From contig JADZFD010000090.1 of the NCBI GenBank assembly GCA_020850225.1, positions 27,496-91,495 of the forward strand: 64,000 nt of DNA. The letters are read 5' to 3'. Positions 19,354-28,585 of the stretch are shown here, piece after piece (positions within the stretch are counted from its first letter, which is position 1; every line of letters starts with the position of its first letter). Source of the stretch: Saprospiraceae bacterium (GTDB lineage: Bacteria; Bacteroidota; Bacteroidia; Chitinophagales; Saprospiraceae). The position numbers were made by a program, and so were the translations under genes. Under the pieces are notes generated by a model. The model ran no database searches. It was not told where the DNA came from and saw nothing but the letters and a program-made list of their open reading frames with translations.

Positions 19354-20946
19354 CTACATATAAAAGACGAGGAAGGATTTATCCAGTGGATTGAGATTGT
19401 CCTTTAATATCATATCCATATCGTAGTCCTCATTTAAATAGAATGGTAAAAAACTTTCTACACGTTCCTGTAGGTTGTTGTTGGGGAAAAGTTTGTTTTT
19501 TAAATTTTTGATTTGATTTATCTGAACATCCTCCTTTTGTTTCAGATTCCTTTTTAATCGTGCCTCTATATTGTCAATGGTTTTGATTGTTTTTTGAGCT
19601 TCTGCAAGAACAGAATACTCAAGTGTCGGGTCAATGGCTTTAGCTTTTTCAGCAATTTCAGTAAAAATTTTAGTGATTTGCTTGGCTTCTATTTTTAAAT
19701 CGTATTCTTCTTCTGTCGAATTTTTGAGATAGATATGGATGAGTTGCTGCTCATCTTTCCAGATGTCATCCTCACCAAAGGACAATTTATCTATCATTTT
19801 TTGAATATAATTCGGTACAAATAGTACTGAATTCCGACGTAGCAGAACCGGAAAAAATATGTTGAACGCATTGAATTGTTTTTTTCTTTCCAGCCAGTAG
19901 GCAATTTCTCCTCCGCCACCGATGTAGGCGAGATTGGGAAGCGTGAATTCTTCGTATAATGGCCTCATCACCACATTGGGACTGAATCTTTCAGGATGTG
20001 TATGAAGGATTTCAACGATTTCATCTTTAGAATAATGCTTGTCTGTATTATTTATTCTGTACAATTCATGCTCTGTATAGATACGTTCTCTGGATTGACC
20101 TTCTACATAGAATAAATTGATATCTCTGACATAAGCCTGAGGTGAGAAATTAAATTTCCTTGAAAGTTCATTTTGCACATCTATGACGATTGACTGACTA
20201 ACTTGTTCTGTCAATTCTTTTTCCATTACCGGAATAAAGGCCTTTTTCAATTGCAAATTGTCCATATTAAGCACAATCAGTCCTGATTCTCTGAAAAACA
20301 TATTGACCCACCTTCGTACAAAATCATTATAATCTGCTGATACAGATAGCGATGTTTTGAAAATATCACTTATGTTTTTTGCTTTTGCTGAGTCACCCAG
20401 TATATCCGATACCTGAGCAATCACACGTTCCAAGCCTTCAATGGAAAACCTGCCTACAGGTCCCATTTGATCTGTCTCCCATGTTACTGACTTTCCAAAC
20501 ATATGTACAGATTTAATTTCATCAAAGTCATGATCTTCGGATCCATTTATAAATACTGGTATGAAATTATAATCGGGAAACAGCCTGTTTAACATTGTAC
20601 ACAGATTTATCGCAGAATAGATTTTGTAAAAATAATATCCAGGTCCTCCCATCACTGTCGGTTGATGTGCAGTAACAATCGTAAATGTATTTTCCAGTTT
20701 TATTTTTTCAATATTGGACAATTGTGTTCCGGAACTATCCAATCCTTCGTACTGTTCCTTCAATACCTGAAATAATAATTCGCGGTTAACTGGAAACGAC
20801 TTCCTCTGAGATATAGCTGTTTCCAAACCCTTGAGCGTAGGTTCAAATTGAATAAAATCCTTTAGCTTTGAATAGTTCTCCTGATAGAAAACGTCCTTAT
20901 AGGCTAATTTACTAATTGTATGAAAAGGAACTTTGGATATCTGCAT
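19354..20946 (-). CDS. bshC: Bacillithiol biosynthesis cysteine-adding enzyme BshC
   Basis: BshC adds cysteine to glucosaminyl-malate, the last step in making the thiol bacillithiol. At 530 residues it has family length. The Rossmann-like part contains TAHQPTVMGGPGYYFYKI near residue 115 and NGSEDHDFDEIKSVH near residue 159. A C-terminal coiled coil (about residues 425-495, rich in Lys/Glu/Ile) is also typical. Bacillithiol synthesis is known in Bacteroidota. bshA and bshB are not in the window. Confidence 0.93.
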   Translation of the reverse strand: MQISKVPFHTISKLAYKDVFYQENYSKLKDFIQFEPTLKGLETAISQRKSFPVNRELLFQVLKEQYEGLDSSGTQLSNIEKIKLENTFTIVTAHQPTVMGGPGYYFYKIYSAINLCTMLNRLFPDYNFIPVFINGSEDHDFDEIKSVHMFGKSVTWETDQMGPVGRFSIEGLERVIAQVSDILGDSAKAKNISDIFKTSLSVSADYNDFVRRWVNMFFRESGLIVLNMDNLQLKKAFIPVMEKELTEQVSQSIVIDVQNELSRKFNFSPQAYVRDINLFYVEGQSRERIYTEHELYRINNTDKHYSKDEIVEILHTHPERFSPNVVMRPLYEEFTLPNLAYIGGGGEIAYWLERKKQFNAFNIFFPVLLRRNSVLFVPNYIQKMIDKLSFGEDDIWKDEQQLIHIYLKNSTEEEYDLKIEAKQITKIFTEIAEKAKAIDPTLEYSVLAEAQKTIKTIDNIEARLKRNLKQKEDVQINQIKNLKNKLFPNNNLQERVESFLPFYLNEDYDMDMILKDNLNPLDKSFLVFYM

Positions 20947-21048
20947 AATAAATCTGGATTGTATCCGAATCAGTTATAAAATTGTATTTTATATGTTTTC
21001 ATAACGATTCATATCGGGGATTGTTTATAGACGCTCGTTTCTTTATAA

Positions 21049-21876
21049 TTATTTATCGGTAATGTCTGCTGCTTTGACTTTTATTTTATTCATTTCATGT
21101 GCTTTTATCAGATTCGGGTTGTCGCTGTATGTCTTGATTATCTTGAATGCATCAGAATCTTCATCTCCGTCTGTGGGGAGGCGTAAATTTTGCAGGTATT
21201 GCATATCAAGCTCTATACGCTTTTTAATCTCATCTCTATTGGTAGCTAAATCCCCGTGTCCTGTGATAAGTAAACTTATATCAGTGTGTTTTTCATAAAT
21301 AGTAGCCGCTTTTCTGATCGTATTCATGTAAGCACTATAGTTATGTTCGATTATTGGTATTTCTATATTACTCAGGTAATCACCGGCAATCCATACAGAT
21401 AAAGATGGAATACATACGAATATTCCGTCATTGGTATGTCCATCGGCAAGGTAAAATATGAGGTCAGTCTGATCTATAGTTATTGTTTGATAATCTTCAT
21501 TAATTACAATGTTAATATCCGGAAATGTGACTTTGTACGGTCTGCTTATGTAAAATTCATTATCAAATTCTGTAATCTGTTGTAGAATTGTAGACTTTTC
21601 CGGGTTTTCATGAAATGCTTTTGAAGCGAAAGTTGTTGCATCCGGAAATGCTCCATAACCGATAATGTGATCGTAGTCTGAATGTGTAAACAGGATATAT
21701 TGTTTGTGTGCAGGATAGTTGGACGTAACAAATGTCCTGATATAATCAATTTCATGCGGAAGCCAGTTTGGATCTACTATAATTACTGAATTGTTGAGGA
21801 CAATGACAGTAGAAGTTGTCCTGTATAAAGCACTTTCAAAAACGACGATTTTAGATGATTCATATTGCGTTTTCAT
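21049..21876 (-). CDS. MBL-fold metallo-hydrolase
   Basis: This 275-residue hydrolase carries the metallo-beta-lactamase ligands THSDYDH, DGHT, AGDYLS and TGHGD. The first motif has Asp where the usual HxHxDH has its second His, giving HxDxDH. An open frame extends 25 codons upstream to 21951, but that stretch contains the inverted repeat of a terminator; the ATG at 21876 (MKTQYESSKIVVF) is therefore the better start. No signal peptide is evident. The substrate cannot be predicted. It follows the S46 peptidase gene but is separated from it by the hairpin. Confidence 0.83.
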   Translation of the reverse strand: MKTQYESSKIVVFESALYRTTSTVIVLNNSVIIVDPNWLPHEIDYIRTFVTSNYPAHKQYILFTHSDYDHIIGYGAFPDATTFASKAFHENPEKSTILQQITEFDNEFYISRPYKVTFPDINIVINEDYQTITIDQTDLIFYLADGHTNDGIFVCIPSLSVWIAGDYLSNIEIPIIEHNYSAYMNTIRKAATIYEKHTDISLLITGHGDLATNRDEIKKRIELDMQYLQNLRLPTDGDEDSDAFKIIKTYSDNPNLIKAHEMNKIKVKAADITDK

Positions 21877-21899
21877 TCGGATTATTTGATTATAAAATT

Positions 21900-21937
21900 C
21901 AACAGCCGGTATTTGAATCACAAATGACCGGCTGTTG
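21900..21937 (-). terminator. Terminator after the S46 peptidase gene
   Basis: Perfect 11-base arms, CAACAGCCGGT at 21900-21910 and ACCGGCTGTTG at 21927-21937, enclose a 16-base loop. Reading the minus strand, T-rich sequence follows the stem. It lies 25 bases past the peptidase stop codon. Confidence 0.7.
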
Positions 21938-21962
21938 AAACAGAATTTCAATTGTATTATGA

Positions 21963-24032
21963 TTAATCTATTTCCTTAACGATTCTTTCTGCTTTATAGA
22001 TGTATTTCAAAGCAGCATAAATACCGCCCGCATGTACACTGACAGTTCGGTTGTATTCCTCATCAAAAATAAAATTACCTGGCAGGGATTCTATATTTCC
22101 GTCGAATATGAGTCCGACAGCTTCTCGGTTTTTATTTATCAGTGGACTTCCACTGTTTCCGCCTATGATATCATTGGTAGAAACAGTATTGAAAGGTGCC
22201 TGTAGTAACTCATGCGGCGGATTCATCCATCTTTCCGGCAAGGACCATGGAAATATCTTTTTGTGGGAATAATATCTGTCATACATTCCATAATATGTTG
22301 TATTGACGGGAGCAATTGTTCCATTATAATTATATCCTTTGATAACTCCGTCTGATATTCTAAGAGTAAAGGTTGCATCCGGAGGCAACTGGTCACCGTA
22401 GATCTGGAAAGTCTGATTGGCAATTTTAGCTTCCAGTACTTTTCTTGAAGCATCCGTTGATTGAGCAATACTTGTAGCCTCTTTGTATTTAGGTACGAAG
22501 ATAGCTGCTGCTTCCAGCAACGGATCTTTAACATTGGCCATTTTACCTTCATTTTCAAAGTAAGATTTTACAAAAGCTGCATCTGTAAACTTAGTCTTTG
22601 AAATAAGATAATCCACATATTCGTCAATGTTTTTCTTGCCGAGTACTTTTTGCAGTGTCATATCTCCCGGATAGATATCTTCCTTTATTTCATTCAGAAG
22701 GATTTTCAGCAATTCTTTCTGATCAGCCTCCTTAAAGGATTCCAATTTGCCGGTTATAATGGATTTCAACCTGTCTTTTTTAGCATCACTTTCTTTATTT
22801 ACTACCAGTTCCTTATATGCTTCAAGATCATGCATTACACTGAAGATATTGCCTCTGAACGGACTTGGACTTAAATGAATACTTGCCCAACCCAGAGGTC
22901 TCATTTGTTTATACATAGCGGCTAATTCATCCCAGTAATTCAATTTGGATGATTTGGAACGAATGTAATTTTCCATCTCTACTTTTCTGTTAAACAGGGC
23001 AGGATCATTCAGTCCTTTGGTGATACCGCCGTATACCTTCATGGAATTGGCTATATTGGCAATTCTGTTGAGTAATTCCTGAGATTCATATTCCTTTTCA
23101 GGATCGTTCTTCATCAGATTATATTTTCCCATCATGAAGTTGTTTCTGTTTTGAAGAAATTTATACATGAATGGATATCTGTAATCTCTGTCATATTCGA
23201 GTTGTGCAACCGTTCTGTAACGTTCTGTTCTTCCCGGATTTCCTACTACAAATACGGGTTCGTCTTCCGCTGCACCATTTTTGTTGAATTTTAGATAATT
23301 GGCTGATGTATTGAGTGGTTTTCCGTCGTCATCATATGCTCTCCAGAATGTAGCATCCAGGTTATACCTTGGGTAAGTGAAATTATCCGGATCTCCGCCA
23401 AAGAATCCCAGATCCAGTTCTGGAACCCAAACCAGTCTGATATCATTATAACGCTTATAACCATAGATGGAAAATTTACTGCCGCTGTAAAATGTAACAA
23501 CCTGTGTTCTCAGATTTTGCCATTCAGGTTTCTCTTTATATATCTTTTCGATATCTTCCAAAGCTTGTTTCTGCATTGTAGTTCTTTCTTCATCACTTTT
23601 GGCCTTTTTGATTTTATCCATTACTTGTTTGGTAATGTCATCTGCCATGATCATTTGCTCTACAAACAAACCACTTGCCTTTCTTTCATCTTCAAATGTA
23701 GCTGCATAGAATCCCTGTTTGTCAAAATTTTCTCCCTCTTTCTGAAGTTTTGTTAACACATCCCTGGAACAATGATGATTGGTCATGATAAGTCCCTGAT
23801 CAGATATAAATGAAGCACTGCACCATGAAGCAAACTTTAAAGATGATTTTCTTACATAATCAAACCATTCGTCCTGAACATCCATTCCGTAGGTTTCCTT
23901 TAGCCACTTTTTGGGTGGATTTTCAAATGTCCACATTTTGCCAAAATCGTGCGGACCCGCTTTTTTCTGAGCATGATTCACTGATAAAATAATGAAACTG
24001 ATCAATACACTAAGTACAATTTTTTTGTTCAT
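21963..24032 (-). CDS. S46 family dipeptidyl-peptidase (DPP7-like)
   Basis: This 689-residue secreted serine peptidase removes dipeptides from the N-terminus of oligopeptides in the periplasm. A signal peptide (residues 1-22, ending NHAQ) precedes the trypsin-like halves. The catalytic His lies in TNHHCS (86/87), the Asp in PRYNLD (226) and the Ser in GGNSGSP (627). Residue 645 is Gly in IFDGN; at the equivalent position DPP7 has Gly and the Asp/Glu-specific DPP11 has Arg, so broad hydrophobic P1 preference is inferred. A clear terminator follows. Its role is probably peptide feeding by a protein-degrading bacterium. Confidence 0.93.
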   Translation of the reverse strand: MNKKIVLSVLISFIILSVNHAQKKAGPHDFGKMWTFENPPKKWLKETYGMDVQDEWFDYVRKSSLKFASWCSASFISDQGLIMTNHHCSRDVLTKLQKEGENFDKQGFYAATFEDERKASGLFVEQMIMADDITKQVMDKIKKAKSDEERTTMQKQALEDIEKIYKEKPEWQNLRTQVVTFYSGSKFSIYGYKRYNDIRLVWVPELDLGFFGGDPDNFTYPRYNLDATFWRAYDDDGKPLNTSANYLKFNKNGAAEDEPVFVVGNPGRTERYRTVAQLEYDRDYRYPFMYKFLQNRNNFMMGKYNLMKNDPEKEYESQELLNRIANIANSMKVYGGITKGLNDPALFNRKVEMENYIRSKSSKLNYWDELAAMYKQMRPLGWASIHLSPSPFRGNIFSVMHDLEAYKELVVNKESDAKKDRLKSIITGKLESFKEADQKELLKILLNEIKEDIYPGDMTLQKVLGKKNIDEYVDYLISKTKFTDAAFVKSYFENEGKMANVKDPLLEAAAIFVPKYKEATSIAQSTDASRKVLEAKIANQTFQIYGDQLPPDATFTLRISDGVIKGYNYNGTIAPVNTTYYGMYDRYYSHKKIFPWSLPERWMNPPHELLQAPFNTVSTNDIIGGNSGSPLINKNREAVGLIFDGNIESLPGNFIFDEEYNRTVSVHAGGIYAALKYIYKAERIVKEID

Positions 24033-24353
24033 TGATAAATATCTTTTTTTATTGTAAATGAATTAAATGGTAAAAATAGAATGATTTTGCCAAATTTTAA
24101 ATTTATTCCATATTCATTTCTTAATTATAGTAGATTTTGTATGATTTAACCGGGTTGTTCTTTTGTAAATAATGTATGATTACACTAAAATAATAAATAA
24201 TCCGATATTTAAATACTGTAGACTGTCTATTGGCAAAATTAATTAACATTAAATTTGAATTTTTTGACTAAAAACATACTGTAAATTTTGGTATATTCTT
24301 TTAAAATTACTTTCTTTGCGTTTATTTTATAAACATCATAAAAATTTTTATTA
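24033..24353. other. Divergent spacer S46 peptidase / OmpA lipoprotein
   Basis: This 321-base, strongly AT-rich spacer probably carries promoters for both genes. A CAAAATTA octamer at about 24235-24242 (minus-strand TAATTTTG) fits the -7 consensus but lies some 200 bases from the peptidase start. Nothing else was recognised. Confidence 0.45.
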
Positions 24354-25271
24354 ATGAGATATTTAAAATTAGCAATTTTGCTTGTTGGTTTAATCAGCTT
24401 GAATACAAGTTGCGTAAGCAAAAAGAAATTGAACGAAGCCAATGCTGCTTTGGAAGCAACTAAAAATTTATTGTCTGACTGTGAGCAAAGAACTAAATCT
24501 CTTACTGCCCAGGTTGATGACCTTACTTCTCAATTGGAGATGTCTAACAAAAATCTTAAAAAAGCTAATGACGATTTAGCAGCTGCCAATATGAAATTAA
24601 AATCGGCTGAAGATCAGTTATTGGTGTTGAGAAACAGCCAAAACAGTTTACTGGATCAGTTGAACTCAGCTTCTGTTATCAATAAAGCTGGTGCTGAAAG
24701 TATTAAGAAATCATTGGATGCTATCAGCCAGCAAAGTTCTTACATAAAAGAATTGACACAGAAAATGCAGTATAAGGATTCAGTTAATTTAGCATTGGCT
24801 ATGAATCTGAAGAAGTCTCTTAAAGATTTTAATGACAAGGATGTTTCTATCGAAGTTAAAAAAGGCGTAGTTTACATCTCTTTGTCTGATAATATGCTTT
24901 TCAAAACAGCTTCTGCCAATATCAATGCAAGTGCTTCTAATGTTTTGGGTAAAATCGCTTCTATCCTGAATGATCAGAAAGACCTGGATATCCTTGTAGA
25001 AGGTCATACGGATAATGTACCTATGACAGGTGAATGTGTTACTGATAACTGGGATTTGAGTTCCAGAAGAGCTTTGGCAGTAGTTAAAACACTTCAGAAT
25101 AAATATAAGGTAGATCCTGCCAGATTGACAGCAGGTGCAAGAGGTGAGTATTCTCCAAAATCTACAAATAAAACAGCTGCTGGAAGAGCATCTAACAGAA
25201 GAACAGAAATTATTGTATTACCTAAGTTGGATCAGTTCTTCAAATTGATGGAGGCACCTGCAGGAAAATAA
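24354..25271 (+). CDS. OmpA-family peptidoglycan-binding lipoprotein
   Basis: This 305-residue envelope protein has a signal peptide and lipobox (SLNTSC, Cys at about residue 20). A long coiled coil follows (about residues 25-155, full of Leu/Asn/Lys heptads), then a C-terminal OmpA domain (about 165-290). The latter shows DILVEGHTDNVPM, DLSSRRALAVVKTL and GRASNRRTEIIV, the peptidoglycan (diaminopimelate) binding signature. The likely role is to link the outer membrane to the cell wall. It is followed by a strong terminator, so it is monocistronic. Confidence 0.93.
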   Translation: MRYLKLAILLVGLISLNTSCVSKKKLNEANAALEATKNLLSDCEQRTKSLTAQVDDLTSQLEMSNKNLKKANDDLAAANMKLKSAEDQLLVLRNSQNSLLDQLNSASVINKAGAESIKKSLDAISQQSSYIKELTQKMQYKDSVNLALAMNLKKSLKDFNDKDVSIEVKKGVVYISLSDNMLFKTASANINASASNVLGKIASILNDQKDLDILVEGHTDNVPMTGECVTDNWDLSSRRALAVVKTLQNKYKVDPARLTAGARGEYSPKSTNKTAAGRASNRRTEIIVLPKLDQFFKLMEAPAGK

Positions 25272-25312
25272 ATAACTTTTAGGAATTGTAGACTTTCTAT
25301 AATCCCATAATC

Positions 25313-25352
25313 AAAGAGGAATCAGACTTCATTGTTTGATTCCTCTTTTTTT
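25313..25352 (+). terminator. Terminator of the OmpA lipoprotein gene
   Basis: The arms AAAGAGGAATCA (25313-25324) and TGATTCCTCTTT (25337-25348) form a perfect 12-base-pair stem with a 12-base loop. A run of T follows to 25352. It lies 41 bases after the stop codon. Confidence 0.9.
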
Positions 25353-25898
25353 ATTGTTATATTTGGAAAAAAGATAGTATGAATGAAAAATTACGATAAA
25401 AGTTTTGAGATATAAGACGACCAATGTGTTTGAGGAGTTAATAAGTTAATAAGGGTAATTCCTGTTTATCAACGGCCAAAATTTAGCATAGCGATTGGGG
25501 TAAGACAATTAGGTAGAGGAGCCTTTGAAGAGGTATAAAAGTGAGAGAAGGTTTAATTCTTTCAATATAATCTGCAGCTTTGTCCCGGAAAATTTTAGCT
25601 ACTTTTACAAGTAAGCACATGAGCTTCTTCCAACTATTAAAGTATCTTTAAATGCCCTGAATTCACACCTCAGAACATCTTCCGTTTGCTCTTGACAAAG
25701 TAATATAGAAGAACAATAATTTTTTAACCATGAAAATTATTCAAAGGACAAATAATGTTGATAAATATCTGTAAGTTTTTCATCTATATTTTTGTTACTT
25801 CACCATCTAACTTTTCATTTATTACTTACCAAAAAAGCTCCGATTACAATTTTTATGCTAACTTTAGGGTTTAAAGCAAGTATACATTGAAACCGGAT
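25353..25898. other. 546-base spacer without an assignable gene
   Basis: The region looks more mixed in composition than the other spacers, as decayed coding DNA often does. The longest frame with an ATG is 45 codons on the minus strand (25483-25620) and is not recognised. A 15-base stretch near 25670, GGAAGATGTTCTGAG on the minus strand, differs by one base from the end of the IS66 relic at 6334-6351, which may hint at a second relic. No promoter was clear. Confidence 0.4.
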
Positions 25899-27884
25899 AT
25901 GTACCGTATATTGAATGTTCGTAACCTTTTGCTGAACATATGCTGCATGACTTTACTTTCCTGTTCGTTTACTCAAACAGTAAAAACAGGTGAAATGGCA
26001 TATGAAAGAAAACAATATGCTATAGCAATTGATTTGCTTGAAAAAGAGTATCTAAAAACTACATCAGAAGCTCAGAAAGCACGTAAATCTTACCTGTTAG
26101 GCATGTCCTACAGGAAAATTCTAGACTATGATCAAGCAGGAAAATGGTTTGGTAATGCTGTAAACAATAATTATGGCGTGGATGCTATGATGCAGCAAGC
26201 GCTTGTATTGCGACAGCTCGAAGATTATGAAGCTGCCATAGGAATATACAGAAAAATAGCCGATATCACCCAGCGCCGGCAGGAAACAGACAAGGAAATC
26301 GCCAATTGCAACTACGCTATTGAACTGAAATCCAATCCTAAACCATATAAGACAGATCGTATCTCTCAGAATACTACCGTATCCGAATATGCACCTGTAA
26401 TATATGACAATCAATTTCTGGTATTTACTTCTGAACGCAAACAATCTACAGGTAGTCAGGTATACAAGTGGACTGGTGAGAAGTATTCTGATTTGTTTGT
26501 AATGATGAAATCAGGATCTGATGCAAGAATATTTGATCCCATGATTAACACGGAAGCTAACGAAGGTACTGCCTGTTTTTCACAGGATATGCAAACAATG
26601 TATTTTACGCGGTGTTTTTCAGACTATAATGAAGATGCACATTGCAAAATCATGGTTACACACATGATTGACGGCTCATGGTCTGAACCGGAAGCGCTGC
26701 CTTTCGTACATGACAAGGTCAATTATGGCCAACCTGCCTTGTTTGAACAGGATCAGGTGCTGATATTTGTAGCAGATATGGAAGATCCCGGCGGTAATAC
26801 CGATTTGTACTATACTGAGATATTGCAGGATGGTAGTTTTACTGCACCTGCTAAACTTCCTTCCCGAATTAACAGTCCCGGAAATGAAAAATTCCCGACT
26901 ACCTTTGCTGATACGCTCTATTTTTCATCGGACTATTTACCCGGTATGGGTGGCTATGATATTTTCAAAACCTGGCTACTATCCGACGGAAGCTGGTCAA
27001 TACCCGTTAATATGGGTGCGCCGGTAAATAGCGGTGCTGATGACTTTTCTTTTATAGTTGATCCACAGCCCAAACCTGGTAATGGAATACTAAAGGAAGG
27101 ATTTTTTGTATCATCGAGGGCAGGCAATGGCAAGGATGATATCTACAGGTTTAAGGAACTTGTCCCTGTCGTAAAAGAACCTGAAAAAACCGAAGAAATT
27201 AAGCGAAATGTCTTTATAACTGTTCATACATTGACGTCGGTTTACAACATTGAAGAAGACCCCAATTCTGGTGTAAAGGGGAATATTCCTCTTGGCTTTT
27301 GTCTGGTTAATATGCTGGATGAAGAAGGTAAAAGAATGGAAAGTAAAACGAATGACGCCAATGGATTCATAGTATATGAAGTTCCGGAGAACAGGGATAT
27401 AACAATAGTCGGAGCAAAATCAGGCTACCTCAATGCCATACATAAATTGAGTACCCGCAATCTGAAATTTGATACCATAACACATGCTGCAACCGTAAAT
27501 ATCAAACTTACACTTAATAAAATATACGAGGACAAGGAAATTATTCTGGATAATATCTACTACGATTATGACAAATGGGATATCAAATCCGAAGCTAAAC
27601 CTGCATTGAACTATCTCGTAAGGATCATGCTTGATAATCCACAGATAAAAATTCAATTGTCAAGTCATACAGACTGTAGGGGAGAAGATAGCTATAATCA
27701 GGAATTATCCCAGAAACGAGCGCAATCGGTAGTCGATTACCTGATTTCAAAAGACATACCTGCTTCCCGGCTCGTTGCCAAAGGTTACGGTGCGTCACAG
27801 CTCCTCGAATCATGTATATGTGAAAAATGTACTGAACAGCAACACCAAAGAAATAGAAGGACGACATTTAAGATTATTAGATAA
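25899..27884 (+). CDS. PorE-like OmpA/PD40/TPR lipoprotein
   Basis: This 661-residue outer-membrane lipoprotein has the lipobox TLLSC (Cys near residue 21). The domains in order are TPR-like helices (about 30-145), a PD40 beta-propeller (about 165-420, with SEYAPVI, EGTACFSQDMQTMYFT, GNEKFPTTFADTLYFSSD, GGYDIFKT), a carboxypeptidase-regulatory-like beta domain (about 435-540) and an OmpA domain (about 550-661, LSSHTDCRGEDSYNQELSQKRAQ). That order is that of PorE, a peptidoglycan-anchored component of the type IX secretion system. The giant type IX cargo gene lies 700 bases downstream. The ATG at 25899 is used, since the signal peptide starts there, rather than a TTG at 25887. A paralogue of PorE, as often found beside giant surface proteins, is equally possible. 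Confidence 0.85.
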   Translation: MYRILNVRNLLLNICCMTLLSCSFTQTVKTGEMAYERKQYAIAIDLLEKEYLKTTSEAQKARKSYLLGMSYRKILDYDQAGKWFGNAVNNNYGVDAMMQQALVLRQLEDYEAAIGIYRKIADITQRRQETDKEIANCNYAIELKSNPKPYKTDRISQNTTVSEYAPVIYDNQFLVFTSERKQSTGSQVYKWTGEKYSDLFVMMKSGSDARIFDPMINTEANEGTACFSQDMQTMYFTRCFSDYNEDAHCKIMVTHMIDGSWSEPEALPFVHDKVNYGQPALFEQDQVLIFVADMEDPGGNTDLYYTEILQDGSFTAPAKLPSRINSPGNEKFPTTFADTLYFSSDYLPGMGGYDIFKTWLLSDGSWSIPVNMGAPVNSGADDFSFIVDPQPKPGNGILKEGFFVSSRAGNGKDDIYRFKELVPVVKEPEKTEEIKRNVFITVHTLTSVYNIEEDPNSGVKGNIPLGFCLVNMLDEEGKRMESKTNDANGFIVYEVPENRDITIVGAKSGYLNAIHKLSTRNLKFDTITHAATVNIKLTLNKIYEDKEIILDNIYYDYDKWDIKSEAKPALNYLVRIMLDNPQIKIQLSSHTDCRGEDSYNQELSQKRAQSVVDYLISKDIPASRLVAKGYGASQLLESCICEKCTEQQHQRNRRTTFKIIR

Positions 27885-27895
27885 ACTGATAAATA

Positions 27896-27907
27896 ACCTG
27901 TACAGGT
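27896..27907. promoter_or_regulatory. Perfect 12-base palindrome between PorE-like and DUF4298 genes
   Basis: ACCTGTACAGGT is identical to its own reverse complement. It sits 12 bases after the PorE-like stop and 12 bases before the DUF4298 ATG. It could be a binding site for a dimeric regulator, or chance; no second copy was noticed. Confidence 0.25.
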
Positions 27908-27918
27908 CTTATTAATAT

Positions 27919-28221
27919 ATGGATGACCAGAAAAGCAATATACAACAAAAGGAACTTATACTCAACAAAACCTGCAACCTCATTGAAAAACTTGAATCAG
28001 TAGTTACAGAATGGGATGATTTGTATGATGCATACCAGGAGCTCATGGATTACTATTCCGGCGAACAATGGATCAATGATGTTGAAGCAAGCGATACAGG
28101 TGCATTTTCAGATATGCCCCATGGAGTATTGAGTCAGGATGCTGTATATAATATGTATGCTGATCAAAGGTTGGTTGCATTCAGACTGATACGTACTGCT
28201 CTCAGATACATAGAAAAATAA
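27919..28221 (+). CDS. DUF4298 domain protein
   Basis: This 100-residue acidic cytosolic protein has no signal peptide. It shows the DUF4298 pattern: a long first helix, ELMDYYSGEQWINDVEA at about residues 41-57, then GVLSQDAVYNM and a final helix. The family's function is unknown. It begins 34 bases after the PorE-like gene on the same strand, so co-transcription is likely. The giant gene follows after 364 bases. Confidence 0.8.
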   Translation: MDDQKSNIQQKELILNKTCNLIEKLESVVTEWDDLYDAYQELMDYYSGEQWINDVEASDTGAFSDMPHGVLSQDAVYNMYADQRLVAFRLIRTALRYIEK

Positions 28222-28585
28222 TCATATATTCTCTAATATTGAAAACAATCCTGTGAACTTCCCTATATAAGTTCTCATCGGATTTATGATAAAAGATATG
28301 TTTAGATATTTGTTTTTTATAATTTATAAAATTTTGCCTCTCATGTCAGTTTTACGACATTTTTTATAAAGGACCACAATTAATTGATTTTTTATAAATT
28401 GAAGTATGTTAAGTATAATATATATAGTATCAGTTACTTGAATATTATATATTGTTATATGTATGGTTATAAGCAAAAATTATTTAAAAAATAAATAATT
28501 TTTTTATTTTGATATTGTATATAGTTTGCTAATTTTATGTTAATTTTTATTAATTAACTTTTTTTTACCAGCAAATCTCATTCTA
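28222..28585. other. AT-rich leader region of the giant gene
   Basis: This 364-base spacer is extremely AT-rich, with several ATATAT tracts (about 28418-28460). It presumably contains the promoter of the giant gene, but no exact TAnnTTTG element at a sensible position could be found. A near match with one base missing (TATAGTTTG) ends at about 28530. Confidence 0.4.

Noticed and set aside
21877..21951. N-terminal extension of the MBL hydrolase
   Set aside because: It contains the terminator hairpin of the upstream gene and does not look like coding sequence; the start at 21876 is used.
25483..25620. 45-codon minus-strand frame starting with ATG at 25620
   Set aside because: It is short, unrecognised and lacks a promoter or conserved motif; not enough to call a gene.
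28400..28530. ATATAT tracts upstream of the giant gene as a possible origin or repeat region
   Set aside because: There is no iteron pattern, DnaA-box cluster or replication gene nearby; low G+C of spacers explains it.
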